A DNA stretch of 64,000 bases from Emmonsiellopsis sp. PD_33 (GCA_032988165.1 JANTQF010000018.1:124001-188000), one strand, 5' to 3'. Shown: positions 1 through 11,728, counted from the stretch's first letter. Numbers and translations: made by a program. The notes: generated by a model not told the origin, from the sequence alone.

Positions 1-91
1 ATTCCTCAAACAACTGCTCCACCTCGCCCACCACCGCCATCAGCTTTGAAGCTCCCTTGCGCCACGTTTAGCAAAGGTTACCTCTATCAAA

Positions 92-912
92 ATGCCCGTC
101 AAGTGGTCTGCCGCAATGGATCAGCTGGTAAGTCAAGGATCTGCATTTTCGCCCTCCTTGAGCTTGGCCCAACCATTTGATGCTACCATTTCACTACTTT
201 GCCAATCTCCCTTCTCCTATCCCATTCTCTTCTTTTTTTTACTAGCATGGTTGATCGTAGCTAACATTCCTCTTAGTTGCTGACCAAAATCCTCGAAACC
301 CACAACTTGAGCGTCGATACCAAGAAGGTGTCTGACGCATGGCGTAAGCAATAGCCCCCCATTCCCCCCCCTTTTCCTCCTTCTCTCGTCTAACTACATA
401 CAGCCGGCGAGGACCCCAAATCCAAGCCCACCCATCGCGCAATCACCGAACGCCTCGTAAAGATCAAGTCTCTCGCCAAAAGCGTCAATGGGGCCACATC
501 CACCCCTACCACCACTCCAACCAAGTCTACCCCGCGCAAGCGGGCCGCAAACGGTTCTGGCTCCTCTACAAAACGCCAACGCGTGAATGTCAAAGCCGAA
601 AACGACACCACCACTCGCCAAGGCCGTTCGATTAAGAATGAGCCCTCCGACGAGTCCGATGATTCCTTGGCTGGCTTCAATATCCCAGCTCCCATGCGCA
701 CTCCGTCCAACCGTGCGAGAATTGCCCCTTCTCTCCCCGCTGGGATGATGGCTTACAATGAAAATACAGATGGCGAGAACGGTTACGAGAGTAGCGCTAG
801 CGAGTTTATGTTTCCCGTGAAGAAGGAGGCTGAGAGCGGGGTTCAGGAGGTTGCTGTCCAGGGGGATTTTGGGGAATTCGCTTTGCCGGTTGGTGAGAAT
901 GACTACGCTTAG
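92..912 (+). CDS. Small nuclear Myb/SANT-like protein (family member A)
   Basis: Three exons: 92-127, 277-343 and 404-912, giving about 203 aa. Both introns have GT donors, AG acceptors and CTAAC/TAACTAC branch sites. The N-terminus (MPVKWSAAMDQLLLTKIL) has the same W-x(6)-LL core and the same exon-1 boundary, 12 codons after the start, as the genes at 2288-1676, 3506-2943 and 4738-4106. Residues of about 35-60 form the rest of a helical module (HRAITERLVKIKSLAKS). The remainder is low-complexity, rich in S/T/K/R, with basic nuclear-localisation-like patches (TPRKRAANG, TKRQR) and VKKE/IKNE patches that resemble sumoylation sites. I infer a nuclear DNA- or chromatin-associated protein; no partner or target is visible. 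Relatives may continue to the left of the window. Confidence 0.75.
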
Positions 913-1675
913 GTCGTTTGCAGTTTGTGGGGACAAAAATGCTCTCTTCTTTTCTTTTTTCTACGTATTTGCTGCGTTTCCCGAAAGTGGTTTCTATTGA
1001 TGTTTATTGGCCCGGGTGATCTTTCCTTCTTTTTCTCCGCCTCTTGGGATGGGATGGATGGTCTAGAATGGATGATAGCTTGAGGACGGACGATGGGGGT
1101 ACGATGAAAGGGGAGTGATGACAGAGGAAGGGCTTTTTTGCTGTGTTCTTGAGATAATTGCACGCTCGTATGTCCTCCTCAAAGAATGAATCGTCTCGAT
1201 TACTTCTCTGTAAAGTCTTCTTAGGACATTCTAGTAGATCACCTATGTCGTGCGCCCATTTCTTGCGGGGAATATCCTAACCCACCGGAAAATATGTAAA
1301 ATGATAAACGGGCAATTGAACCCATTGTCGATGGATATATTCTTGGATGGATAGACGGGGACTTGCTCCACGAACAACCCCCTTTGATTAATTGTGGGTA
1401 TCTGCTTAATGAAAGATAGGAGTACTGAAAGGAAACAGAGAATGTATAAACTCTTCTAATTCTTCTCTGGATAGACAGACTATTTCCAACCTTAACATGA
1501 AATCCATCATACAGCATTATGCCAGCACATACACTCATCGCCACAAAACACCCCTCTCCCCAGCATTTAAACTATCACTTGCCCATAGAAAATCTGCATA
1601 ACTTTGCACCATTGCAACATACTCTGCTAGAATCAGGGAGAACAAGCCCAAAACATGCCTCAGGAAATCCACACC
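913..1675. other. Convergent intergenic region
   Basis: 763 bp between the 3' ends of two convergent family members. It should hold both 3' UTRs. I see no further gene, repeat or RNA here. Confidence 0.5.
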
Positions 1676-2288
1676 TCAAAAGAACTCAGTCTCCTCTTCC
1701 TCTCCCTCAACATTCTCTGATTTGACAACCAGCTCCTTTGCCTTTGCCCGCTTCACTGGGGATCCATCATTGAAATCTCCATCATCATCACTGCCTGAGC
1801 CCACGACCTTGCGCTTCTTCGCTCCAGTACGAGAGCCATCGGTTTTCCCACTTCGCGGGGTATGAGTTCGTGGGGTTTTGGGCGTTCCATTCGCTCCCTT
1901 GGTGGGTGTAGTCGGAGCGGCCCCCTGGGTATTGTCATCGGGGTACATCGCGCGCAACTTTTGGAAGTGCTTCTGGATTGCCATCGAAGTGCATCCTAGG
2001 TAACTATATTAGTATATGCATAGATGGAAAGCGTATGCTTGACAGGTATGGCGTCTTACTTACCGTCACCCATATACTCTGCGAGGTATGCGTAGCTTTG
2101 CTTTCCTAGTTTTGTGTATTTAAGAACTCCCATCAGGAGCTTGGAGATGTTAGTTTTATTGTCTGGAACTGTTGTAAATTTGTGCAAAGGAGAGAGCTAG
2201 GGGGAAATATGTTGAATTAAAGATAAATTGATAGACATACCTTCTCATGAGCTGTGGAGTCCCACTTCATGTTCCCGGGTTTTGGCAT
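1676..2288 (-). CDS. Small nuclear Myb/SANT-like protein (family member B)
   Basis: Exons 2288-2241, 2139-2064 and 1995-1676 give about 147 aa. Introns are GT-AG with an ACTAAC branch site before the first acceptor and TACTAA before the second. The protein begins MPKPGNMKWDSTAHEK, then LLMGVLKYTKLG and AYLAEYMGDGCTSMAIQKHF, a one-repeat Myb/SANT-like pattern: W, LL core, then a C/S-x-x-A-I/V-x-x-H recognition-type helix. The C-terminus is basic and low complexity with KKRK, SPVKRAKA and an acidic tail EGEEEETEF. Intron positions and phases match the two genes to its right, so these are recent tandem duplicates. A likely shared upstream element lies 184 bp before the start codon. Function is unknown; a nuclear DNA-binding role is inferred from domain type and basic patches. 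Confidence 0.82.
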
Positions 2289-2471
2289 TTTAACTCGAGT
2301 ATTGAATGCAAGAGAGCTTGGTATGAGGGTGTACAGCAGTGGATATGCTAATAGAGGTGGTGTTTGAGGAAGAAAGGCAAGGAACAGAAGTTAAGAGGCC
2401 AAAATGAAGGAGAAGATGGGGAATCAGTTAAGACTTGAGGGGCAGATGTGTTGCTGGCCATTGTAAACAAT

Positions 2472-2490
2472 AACACATAGTATTCACTGT
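2472..2490 (-). promoter_or_regulatory. Conserved upstream element of gene B
   Basis: Plus-strand AACACATAGTATTCACTGT lies 184 bp upstream of the B start codon. Near-identical 19-mers lie at almost the same distance before C (3688-3706) and D (4926-4944); 16 of 19 positions agree in all three. Flanking sequence is also related but more diverged, so this may be a constrained site inside duplicated promoter DNA. Confidence 0.6.
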
Positions 2491-2942
2491 TGCTAGGGGG
2501 TATGCTGTAATATTTCCCACAGTATTGATTACAGAGGGGTTTGTTCTCTTACTGCAAGCTAACATGCCATACACTCCAAAGTATCCCAGGGATTGTTGGG
2601 GTATTGTCCTACGGCTATGTTTTCTTTTACTATGGATCAATACATTGGGGGTTTTGCTGTGCGAATAACAATGCTCTTTAAATGTAGTTAGAGTCTAGCT
2701 AAATTTTCCCATTCCATCTACAGTATACAGAACTATGGAAATTGAATAAATGCATGGAAAGTAAAAAGAACTTAAACTCTGGTTAACTTTAACTTGATGC
2801 TTTAATGGAGTTATCTTGAAAACCCCGGCTCCCATACATAAAAAATTATCCATCCAGGCCTATACCTACCCCCTATCCACCCATGAAAATCCACAACAGC
2901 ATAGCATAGTTCTAAATACCATGACCAGCCAAGGCTCCCCTC

Positions 2943-3506
2943 TCAGAAATAATCTTCAACCTTTACAACATTACGTCCCTCCTCCTTAACGCGTTTGATA
3001 GTAGGGGAACCATCGACGAAAGGATCTCCATTGCTCCCATCCGAAGCCTGATTCTTGCGCTTTTTACCGCTTCCTGTGCCGGATCCTGAAGCTGCTGGGG
3101 TACGCTTCTTCGGAGTCTGTTTGTCGCTAGCCGCAGGGCTGGACGGGGCTGGTGTTTTTGGATCGTCTTCAGGCCCTGCTCTCTGTATTTTGCCGATGTA
3201 CTGTCTGACAGCCTCTGGGGAGCAACCTGTGGGTTTATTTAGTTAGCTAGATACTATTATGACTTAGGGGCGATGAAAGAGGTAGGAAATGATATACTTG
3301 CCCATGTAGTCCCCAAGCTCCTCATGGTCCTTTTTCCCGAGTTTCGCGTTTTTGATAATTCTCCTGAAGAGCTATCCCAATGTTAGCAATGCTATTATGG
3401 TGATTGACTCTGGGGCACGAGCGGGAGCAGAAAAAATGGTAACAAATATTCAATTCATGATTTAACATACCTTGGCCTGGTTTTCGGCATCCCATTTTAT
3501 AGGCAT
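2943..3506 (-). CDS. Small nuclear Myb/SANT-like protein (family member C)
   Basis: Exons 3506-3471, 3371-3302 and 3226-2943 encode about 129 aa. The second intron uses a GC donor (GCAAGT) and AG acceptor; the boundary is fixed by alignment with B and D, which place the junction at the same phase-1 position after the EYM/DYM residues. The N-terminus MPIKWDAENQAK continues LFRRIIKNAKLGKKDHEELG, then CSPEAVRQYIGKIQR, the same helical module as its neighbours. The C-terminus has TPKKRT, GKKRKN, SPTIKRVKEE and ends VEDYF. The xSPxIKRVKxE block is nearly identical to D and related in B, so a nuclear localisation or modification segment is conserved. Role unknown. Confidence 0.82.
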
Positions 3507-3687
3507 GTTGACAGTCGAAGGCAAGGTTATAGGCTTTATGCTTGTTGAGATCGAGGAAGGTTTCGCGCTCAAGTGAGAAGTGCTTGGGAATAAATGGAGG
3601 AAATGTCAAAAGCTTGGGGGTGGGTGAGGAATAAAGTATCCATCGGACTTGGGGGGATCTGAAGTATTTCTAAGTTGGCAACACAGA

Positions 3688-3706
3688 AACACATATTATT
3701 CACAGT
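3688..3706 (-). promoter_or_regulatory. Conserved upstream element of gene C
   Basis: AACACATATTATTCACAGT on the plus strand, 182 bp upstream of the C start codon; the counterpart of the sites before B and D. Further upstream, B (2531-2575) and C (3798-3840) also share a diverged block around CTAACATGC, showing that promoter DNA was duplicated with the genes. Confidence 0.6.
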
Positions 3707-4105
3707 TACTAGGTGATGAATGGTAATTTTTCCATGGACAGTAGTGAATCGGTATTTACCTCGCCCGTAAGTTAACATAGTAGGTATCTATTGGTTACAG
3801 AGGCGCTCATTATCTGCAAACTAACATGCAATGCATGGCAAGACCTATGTGCATGCATATTCATGGAGGTCAGGGATTATTGGCACCATACGCCACCGGG
3901 AAATATAACTAGATTTCTCTCATTGGCAAACTAACTAGCCATTCCGAAAACTATTCAGATCCCTGTCAACTCATCCATGATAACTCGCTTCATCAAGCAG
4001 TATCCCTAAAGCTTGCTGCTCCCATACATAAAATATCAGAAAAGCAAACCCATATCTACCCCTATCCTGACTCCCGAAGTCGCACAATCCATCGCATACT
4101 AACAA

Positions 4106-4738
4106 CTACCAATAAGGAAACCCAATATTATCCTTAAGTTTCAGCGCATCACGCTGCTCGGGCTTGACTCGTTTGATAGGAGAACCATCGCCAAGGGGGA
4201 TCTCATCGCCTTCGTCCTCATCGTCAGAAATTTTGGATTTGCGCTTTTTCCCGCTTGCGGTCGCGGATCCCGAAGCTTTGTCTCCCTTGGGGGTGCGCGG
4301 GGTACGCTTCTGCGGGGTTTGTTTTGCGCTGCTGGTCGGGGTGGACGGGATGGAGATATCGGCCTCGGTGGCTGGAGTGGCTTTTACCAGGGCAGCAATA
4401 TGCTCCTTGATTGCCTTGGGGGTGAATCCTGTAAAATATCAGAATCCAGGGCACCCTACCTAAACATGATAACCAAGTATTTCGAGAAAAAGGTCTCTGC
4501 CGTTGGGAAGTTTGGTAGGATGGCGGGCAACTTACTGTTTTCCATGTATTCTGCCAGCTCAATGTGATCCTTTCCAGAGAGTTTTGCCTTTTTGATGATT
4601 CCTTTGAGCAGCTGCGCTGGTGTTAGTTATGTTTTCATAGACACTTAATGAAAGAAGGGAAGGAGAATTAGAAGAATTGAAATATTTAACCATAGGATTA
4701 CATACCATTGCATCCATTTGAGGTGTCCACTTGCCCAT
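4106..4738 (-). CDS. Small nuclear Myb/SANT-like protein (family member D)
   Basis: Exons 4738-4706, 4611-4536 and 4428-4106 give about 143 aa with GT-AG introns in the same positions and phases as B and C. Sequence order: MGKWTPQMDAM, LLKGIIKKAKLSGKDHIELA, EYMEN, then FTPKAIKEHIAALVK, matching the family W, LL and A-I-x-x-H positions. The C-terminal half carries TPQKRTPRTPKG, SGKKRKSK, an acidic SDDEDEGDE stretch and GDGSPIKRVKPE. The layout (helix-turn-helix-like N-terminus, basic and acidic tail) suggests a chromatin or DNA-binding factor. It is the right-most copy of the tandem array B-C-D. Confidence 0.82.
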
Positions 4739-4925
4739 CTTTGCGGTTGTATTGAGGTATTGACCTGTATGCTCGGCTGCGACTTGGGTGGTATGTAGTT
4801 CGGGATCAAAGACTGCTTTGCAGGATAAAAGTAGGAGCTGTCGAAAGCTCGAAGACGGATGGAGAATGGAGGGAGTTATCTGGCTAGGGAGATTTGAAAT
4901 GTTTATACAGACTGACCAAAACAGC

Positions 4926-4944
4926 AACACATAACATTCACTGT
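4926..4944 (-). promoter_or_regulatory. Conserved upstream element of gene D
   Basis: AACACATAACATTCACTGT on the plus strand, 188 bp upstream of the D start codon, the third copy of the 19-bp element of this gene family. Confidence 0.6.
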
Positions 4945-5871
4945 GTTCATAACACACCTGTTGCCTGGGTATTTAGAGGACAGTGGAAGCAAATAGACCA
5001 GGTCATCCTATCTGTACAGAAACATCGAGACAAGACGGTTCCGGGATATCCCCGCACTCTGGTCTGCACTCAAGGTTTCTGGCCTGGGTGCAAGTTCTAG
5101 TTTGCTATCCCGAGCCCGTTCTAGAGAGTATGTAGTCTGCCGAGATGTGCATAATAACTTGCATGATGGAGAGGCAAAGCTTCAAGGACTTCCCCGCGAA
5201 AAAGAAAAGAAGAAAGAAATCTTCATGCTGCTGACAAGGCGGTGTGGTGGGCCTTGCATGTCTGTGATTTGTAGAATAACAAATCTCGAGTTCCCCCGTA
5301 TCGTATATTTCTTTTGTCCCTGGCAGATAGACGCTGGCAGTAACTAGTCTCTCGAGACAGCCACTCCGTCATGGTGCGTATGCTAGTTTCAGCCATCATG
5401 GGGTAGCCGAAGTTAGTTGCAAAGGAAGGGAGTTTTGGATACATCGAAAATCGGAACACGAGGATAACTAGTAAAAACCTGCCCCTCATCAACTAGTTAC
5501 TCCGTTTAGTGAACAAGGACGGTTGTGGCTGCAGTTCGTTTTTAAATATTTTCTAGATCGTCATTGAAAGCCCCGATAGGAGGAGATTTGCACGTCAGGT
5601 CGAGGTCATGGCTCACACTGTCTTAGCCCCACAGTTTTGCATTTGCAGACATTAGAGCGGTGCAATTTATTAGAATGTTATTTTGATACTCTCCATTTGA
5701 CACCATTCTCTTTAATTAATAACATGCTGTGATGACTTTATATTGCTGCTTTATTTTACAGGACCCCTATTCGCACGACATCAGCTGTACGGAATTGAAT
5801 TGACTTGAATCCACTGGATTAAATATGAACCCACTGACCTTTAACAACATCTCGTTATTTATTTTGGCCGT
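4945..5871. other. Intergenic region with one copy of a dispersed repeat
   Basis: Between the D promoter and the 3' end of the amidase. No convincing gene. Positions 5351-5460 resemble 18808-18920 (listed separately). Confidence 0.5.
5351..5460 (+). repeat. Dispersed ~110-bp repeat, copy 1
   Basis: Begins CTCGAGACAGCCAC and shares spaced blocks (CATCATG, GGAAGGGA, TTGGAYACATC, GAATCGG-like) in the same order with 18808-18920. Similarity is diverged and gapped. Origin unknown; it could be a relic mobile element or duplicated intergenic DNA. Confidence 0.5.
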
Positions 5872-7562
5872 TTAAAACTCCTTCCAATTAACCGTTTGCT
5901 CCCACGCATATGCAGCTCGTAAAATCGTCACCTCATCATGCCATCTGCCCACAATCTGCATACTAGCAGGTAGTCTGATGTTCTGGTCATCCCTGGCTGG
6001 CACAAAGCCGATTGGCATCGCCAGCGCTGGATGGCCCGTAGCGTTGAACGAACATGTGTTCTCCGTCATCCCTTTCGCAGCTTCCATTTGGACCACTGGC
6101 TTTGCATCTGCGGCTGGGAGGCGGTTGGCCGGCAAAAGGATCGTGGGCATCACTATCAGGTCCACGGAGGAGAAAACTTCATCGTAGAGATCTTTCAGCT
6201 TGCGCATGATATTCACGGCCTTGGGATATACGGTCGCGTATCGTTTCCAGGCGAATTCGCCGCCGAGGTATCCATCTTTACTCATGACACTCATCTAGAT
6301 GGGTGGGGATTAGTGGCATACCAGGAAGATCTCAATAGTTCTATTTTCTGGAGAATATTGACTTACCTTGCTCACTACTTTGGGCGTGTATGGAAGGCCC
6401 TTCTTCTCAAATAAATCTGTCAACATCACTTGTCGCCGACCCGTTGCTTGACCCATCATTCCCATATGATTTCCCATCTTGCTGAGCACGGAATATACTG
6501 ATCTGCCATGAGAGTGAAGCGGCACGCTGACTTCCTGTACGCTGGCTCCGAGCTTCTCGAAAATGCTAACAGCATCTCTGAACTTCTTCTCCACATTCGG
6601 GTCTACCCCGGCCGGTAGGCCCTCTTTCAACACGCCTATCCTCAGCCCCTTAATTCTAGCAGCGGCATTTTCCTTGATCAAATGGGAGTAACGTGCCACG
6701 TCGCCAGGGAATGGGATTCCCGCTCCTGAGCGGTCATCCAACCCATCCGCACCTGCAATCGCTTCCAGTAACACGGCATTATCAAGAGCTGTTCTGGTTA
6801 TCGGCCCAACATAATCCAGGCTCGCGTCATTGCTCGCAATACCAGTGTACGGTACTAACCCTGTCGTCGGTTTGAAGCCGTATAGGCCCGTCAAGGCCGC
6901 CGGGATACGGATACTGCCGCCTTGATCGCATCCGATGCCCATGTCCGTGCCGCCGCTCGCGACCACCGCGGCCGTGCCTGAGCTGCTTCCACCCACGGAA
7001 TACCCACGCGCATAGGGGTTATGCACTGGACCCGTTGCTGCAGTCGAGCTGACTGCCCCGCGCGATAAATTCTCGCATACTGCCTTGCCAGTGATGATGC
7101 CGCCGGCGTCGATGATGCGTGATACAACAGTGGCATCGGTGTGCGGGATCCAGTCGCGGAAGGTGTCAGTACCGAGCAGACAGGGCACCCCAGCCACGCA
7201 GATGTTGTCTTTCAGGCACAGGCTCTTGCCTTGGAGGAGGTTGGAGTTTGGAGAGTTAGAGGATAGCTCGAAACGGTATGCCCATGCCCCAAGCGGGTTG
7301 TCTGCCGGCTGTGGGAAGTGGATGTTCTGTCTAGGACTGGTGGTCTGGTCCGGTTCGGGCTGGTAATCTACCTGGTCGTTAGCGAATTGATGATCCAAAC
7401 GGGACGTGTAGCCTGGTTTTCCTTGCCGTCCATCGCGGCCACGGTTTGCAATGTCTTTTCCGTGCGCGCCAGAAGCACCTCAAAGTCTTCAATCTCATCC
7501 TCTGGGATGTCAAAGGACAATCCCTTTGCCAGGGAGAGTAATTCTTCCCGGGTTGGAGCCAT
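5872..7562 (-). CDS. Amidase (amidase-signature family)
   Basis: Exons 7562-7427, 7367-6367 and 6294-5872 give about 519 aa, normal for fungal amidase-signature hydrolases. The first intron (59 nt) appears to use a GC donor (GCAAGG); it joins AAMD to DYQPEPD in frame, whereas no GT donor does. The catalytic triad is visible: Lys in LCLKDNICVAG, the cis-Ser in YSVGGSSSGTAAV, and the nucleophile Ser in GCDQGGSIRIPAA. It should hydrolyse a carboxamide to the acid plus ammonia; no signal peptide is evident. It is divergent from the deacetylase-family gene at 8084, with a 521-bp shared promoter that holds a CGGAGGCTCCG site. I infer a late ring-opened amide step in the cluster pathway; substrate unknown. 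Confidence 0.9.
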
Positions 7563-8083
7563 GACGGCCCTTTTTAGCCGACTGCTGCTTAGGAGCTCGT
7601 TTCGTGCTGTTGCTGTTATAACGGATGGTTAAACGTATTGAAATTGACCTTTTTGCTGAAACGGTGTAGATATCTGTCGCACCATTCGGATTGCTTGACC
7701 ACACGCGTTTTGTGCCAGCTCCTTGTCTGGCGAGAAGTGAAGTTCAACATCGCCATCCGCTGCGATAAGGGGTGGATACCCGAGCCAGCTGCCCCAGCCA
7801 ATCACCGGCACCTGCCTCGCTTAACCTGCCGGCAATGCAGCCCGGCCCCACCTTCCCCGCGCACCACGGAGGCTCCGATGGAAGGCCCGACCCCCCGGTT
7901 TCCGGCTACGGGATGCCGGTAATGCAGTAGTTGCCGAACTCGGACTTGATAACGAAAAAGACAAGCTACGCCCCCCAATAATAAAGCCAGTGGCGACCTC
8001 AGTGAGACTCCATGTCCAGAGTAGAACGTCCATATTTCCATTCATTCCTCCATATACCCCCAGGACAATCCCAACGTTTTAGA
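7563..8083. promoter_or_regulatory. Divergent promoter between amidase and deacetylase
   Basis: 521 bp between two divergent start codons. It contains the CGGAGGCTCCG site at 7867-7877. No gene seen inside. Confidence 0.6.
7867..7877. promoter_or_regulatory. Putative cluster-activator site CGGAGGCTCCG
   Basis: CGG-N5-CCG inverted half-sites typical of Zn2Cys6 dimers. Identical, in the opposite orientation, to the sites at 14899 and 18458. Confidence 0.65.
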
Positions 8084-9216
8084 ATGGTCCACATCGAGCC
8101 AAAGTACCAAGTCCCCCGCGACTTCGAGGGCTATGGTGAGGAAGGCTTTGACGCCAAATGGCCCAATGGCGCCCGCATTGCAGTGTCGTTTGTGCTAAAC
8201 TATGAGTGAGCTTGCGCGGTCCAAATAATTCAAGTTCTTTGCGTACGGGATGGCTAACGCAGGCCAGAGAGGGTGGTGAACGCTGCATTCTAGACGGCGA
8301 CAGCATATCAGAGCCGTACCTGTGGGAGAAGGGTTCGTCGGGCGGCCATCGTGAGAACGCCCGCTACCTCAATGCCGAGCAGGACTTTGAGTACGGGAGT
8401 CGAGTCGCCTCGTGGCGGCTGATGCGTCTGTTCAAGGAGTTTGGCTGGAACTTTACGACGTATGCGGTTGCCATGGCCCTCAAGAAGAATCCGACTTTTG
8501 CCAAAGCGTTGGTGCGTGATGGCCACGAGATTGCCACACATGGTCTACGGTGGAAGGAGATCTGGGACTTCAATCTGGAGGAAGACAAGGAGTATATCAA
8601 GCAGAGTCTGCTGCTGCTGAAGGAGGTCACTGGTGAGATGCCTGTCGGCGCCTATCTTGGCCGTGGAACCCCGCAAACGCATATGCTGTTCCCGGAGGTC
8701 TGGAAAGAACTGGGCGCGGAGTTTCTCTGGTCGTCTGAGTGCTACAATGACGATGTGCCTTACTGGCTTGACCTGCCGTGGGAGAAAAACCTGCCCGAGA
8801 AAGAACGGGAGGGTATGCTCCTGATCCCATACAACGTAAGTCCACTCTGCGATGGATTTTAACTCTATCTAGGTGCAATAGATACTAACGCATCGAACTA
8901 GTACGACTGTAATGACGGCAAATTTCACATGGCCCCTGGATTCGGCTCCAGTGTGGCTGAAAGCTACGAGAAGTACCTCAAGAATACCTTCGACATGCTG
9001 TACCGCGAGGGTGGCAAGATGATGAACATTCCCCTACATACGCGAATCATCGGCAAGCCTGGGCGATGTGAAGCGCTCCGCAACTTTATGAAGTACGTCT
9101 CTGAGAAGCCCGGCGTTTGGGTGACGACGAGGCGGGATATTGCTAAGCACTTCCGGTCTACCTTCCCTTACCAGCCGGAAGGAAAGTGGGTAGAGGAGGG
9201 GAGGAAACAGGAATAA
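8084..9216 (+). CDS. Polysaccharide-deacetylase-fold hydrolase (PuuE allantoinase / cyclic imide hydrolase type)
   Basis: Exons 8084-8205, 8268-8835 and 8902-9216 give about 334 aa. The start MVHIEPKYQVPRDFEGYG fits the family; an in-frame ATG at 8012 is an alternative. Landmarks: SFVLNYEEGGERC with the joined intron, GDSISEPYLW, the metal-site motif DGHEIATHG, GAYLGRGTPQTH, and NYDCNDGKFH. This N-terminus and the EEGGE motif place it with PuuE-type allantoinases and cyclic-imide hydrolases rather than chitin deacetylases; it has no signal peptide or cell-wall domain. Expected reaction is hydrolytic opening of a cyclic amide, imide or ureide in the cytoplasm. Its divergent partner is an amidase, so ring opening followed by amide hydrolysis is a plausible two-step sequence. 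Exact substrate cannot be read from sequence. Confidence 0.85.
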
Positions 9217-9366
9217 GGGCACACACAGCACGTGTACATATAATCTAGATGGTGTTAAAGGAGGCCGCGGTGGCAGGCTCGGGCTTTCTGTGTTCGATCA
9301 CGATTTATAGGAATGGCACAACATCTTCAAGTACTCTTGTTCATCGACTAGCAAAGGAACAAACAA

Positions 9367-11677
9367 TTATGATAGCTGCCATTCCTCCCAACTGCTATCC
9401 CCAAAGTTCCCATATCCTAACATCCACGGCGTTGGCGCGGAATGCATGTCTATGTCCGGGTCTAGCTGGGTCACAAGCTCGTTCACAACCGCCATATTAT
9501 CGAATTCCATCCATCGATCCTGTAACACTTGGAGCTGTGGCGGCATAGGATCTCCTGGAACAAATCCTGGTGCATTCATGACCGCGAATTCCCCGTCCGA
9601 GGCGGCAGGATTTCCACCCATCTGAGTATCCTGGAGGGCTGGTACGGCAGTCTCCTTCAGACAAAGGGCCTCCCCGGTGCCTGCGTTTCCATCTGCTGCA
9701 TCCCCCGCTTGTTGTGTTTCTAGTCTTTCCATGGTCGCGCTCACCAGTGCCTCGAATGCGTCGCGGTATCGCCGTACCCATGGGGTTCGTTCCCCCATGA
9801 CGAATAGCACGCTCGAGCACGCGCGAATATTATTACTTAATCGCACACTCCACACGTCACCGGTATGCGTCCATAGACAGTAGAGTAGGACCATGCCGGA
9901 AACAAAGACGGTCTGGACGGCAATAAAGCTGTGTCCATAGTCCGAGTTCTGATGCAGCCTCTTGTGCAGCTGGCAGATCTGACCCGCAGACTCCAGGCAA
10001 GCCTTGTAGTAAGGGTCAGAGCAGGGCAAGATGGAGAGGAAAGGTTGAATGAGGAGGCGGATGGCTCGGTGATAGTGGAGGAGGAAGTAGTCGAGACGAC
10101 GGCCCCCGTCAGGACCCATTGATGGCAGCAGGCTGTCCTTCCAGTCTTGCAATTGTTGATAGTGCTCCCTCGTCTTAGGCAGTAGCTCTTGTAGGGTGCG
10201 GTCGTTGCGGTATATAGAATGATGGATCCGTGACTCAATTCTTCGAATTTGGAAGATATGGATGGCCTGCCGTGATTTGTGGTCGTCCTCTGTCATTACA
10301 GTGGGCATTTCCACGTCGATCAACCGATCAGGGAGACTAACGGGGTAGCCGAGTGCGATAGAAATGTTCCGCTCGAGGGAGTAGATCGTCCAAAAAAGTT
10401 TTCTACGCCTTTGGATCGCCTCTGGTGGAATATCTGCCTCGCGCCGGGAAAGATACATCCCTTGGTCGATGCAGGTACGCATGGCGAACCCAATTAGATA
10501 CCATAGCTCCCGGCTGATGGAGCTACGAAGGTGAAAGATAACCAAAAGCACCATAGCTTCGATGTGCTCGAGCGACCGAGGTTCTCGTGCCGCTGAAATA
10601 TGCTGTATTGCTGTTGCGTAAAAAGCCTGGTTATTTAGTTAGCAAAGCTACCTAGTATTCGGGGAGAATACCCCATTCGTGGACTTACCTCTGGCATTGG
10701 TGAAGTTGTCTGTTTCTCCGTCAAGGCGAGAAGTCCCGATCCTACGCCATATACGAGATACAATTTAAATAATCCAAATCGCTTGTTTCCTGGTAAGGAC
10801 TGTGGATCGGCACGCGAGAGATTTTCTCTATCACAGTGCAGTTCCAATATCTCGTCTAGGTCCAAGAAAGGATACCTCCAGTCCAGTCTATCTGAATACG
10901 TCTCGATGAGCTTCCTTCCCAGGTCGTCTGAGGGCGGTCCAGCACCCGATATGTGGTTCTCGACGATGGTAGTGAATGGATAGTTGCCCGAGCCGGGCGA
11001 GTTGGGCAAACGCTCATCCTGTGGATAGAGATCCCCAGTTGAATTAGGGGTGTTCGTTGCTGTCTTGCTTAAGGTCGAGGCTTGCGCTACATCACCAAGA
11101 TTGAGTGCAAGATGGAGCCCAAACTGAGAGGAGCCGGCAAAGGAAGATGCGTTGGGAAGATCGAAGCAGAGGGAGTTCATTACATCGCCAACGCTGATAC
11201 GCCCCGGGCCCCCGCCCGCAGGAAGCCTGGCATCTGGCTGTTCAGCTCTCAAGGGTTGGTACCGCGACAGTTGAATTTCCAGTTCAGCAACCTTGTTTTC
11301 CAGAGCTTGAACATATCTATGCAGTTATTAGTATCTCTCCCGCGGAGACAGCCTATAGATAAACGCACCTTGCTACGGCCAAATCCTCGCCTCGAATATT
11401 GTGTAAATCGCATGTCACCCCTGATTTTGTACAGGTAGAGCAGGCAGGCAGCCGTCCGTCACACTACAGACACAAATCACCGATGTCAATGTGACTGATC
11501 TCTGCATCGTCTTCGGGAGTATTTTTAATGGGGTGTGCAAACCCTCTGCTTCCTCGCCTTGCACCGCGAGCAGGCTGTCCTCCCCGTCCCACGTTTGCGG
11601 CTCTGGCCAACAGGCTGTCCCGGCGGTGTGGGAGAGCCCGATCCATCGCTAGGTGGAACTACCCCGGAAAAGCTCAT
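9367..11677 (-). CDS. Zn2Cys6 transcription factor, likely activator of the catabolic cluster
   Basis: Exons 11677-11543, 11463-11369, 11316-10689 and 10626-9367 give about 705 aa. The first intron splits the DNA-binding domain; joining it restores C-SR-C-KARKQR-C-DGRLPA-C-ST-C-TKSGVT-C, a perfect C-x2-C-x6-C-x6-C-x2-C-x6-C cluster at residues of about 38-63. A coiled-coil dimerisation segment follows (YVQALENKVAELEIQLSRY). The middle region matches fungal-specific TF domains (LDWRYPFLDLDEIL, LGYPVSLPDRLIDVEMP). The gene sits in the middle of the cluster. Its upstream region holds two CGG-N5-CCG sites, which suggests autoregulation. Dimer binding to inverted CGG half-sites fits the seven sites found across the cluster. 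Confidence 0.92.
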
Positions 11678-11728
11678 GCTTCGTCGAGAAGAAGCGTAAC
11701 TTGGACGTCTGAGGGGGTAAAGGGGAAA

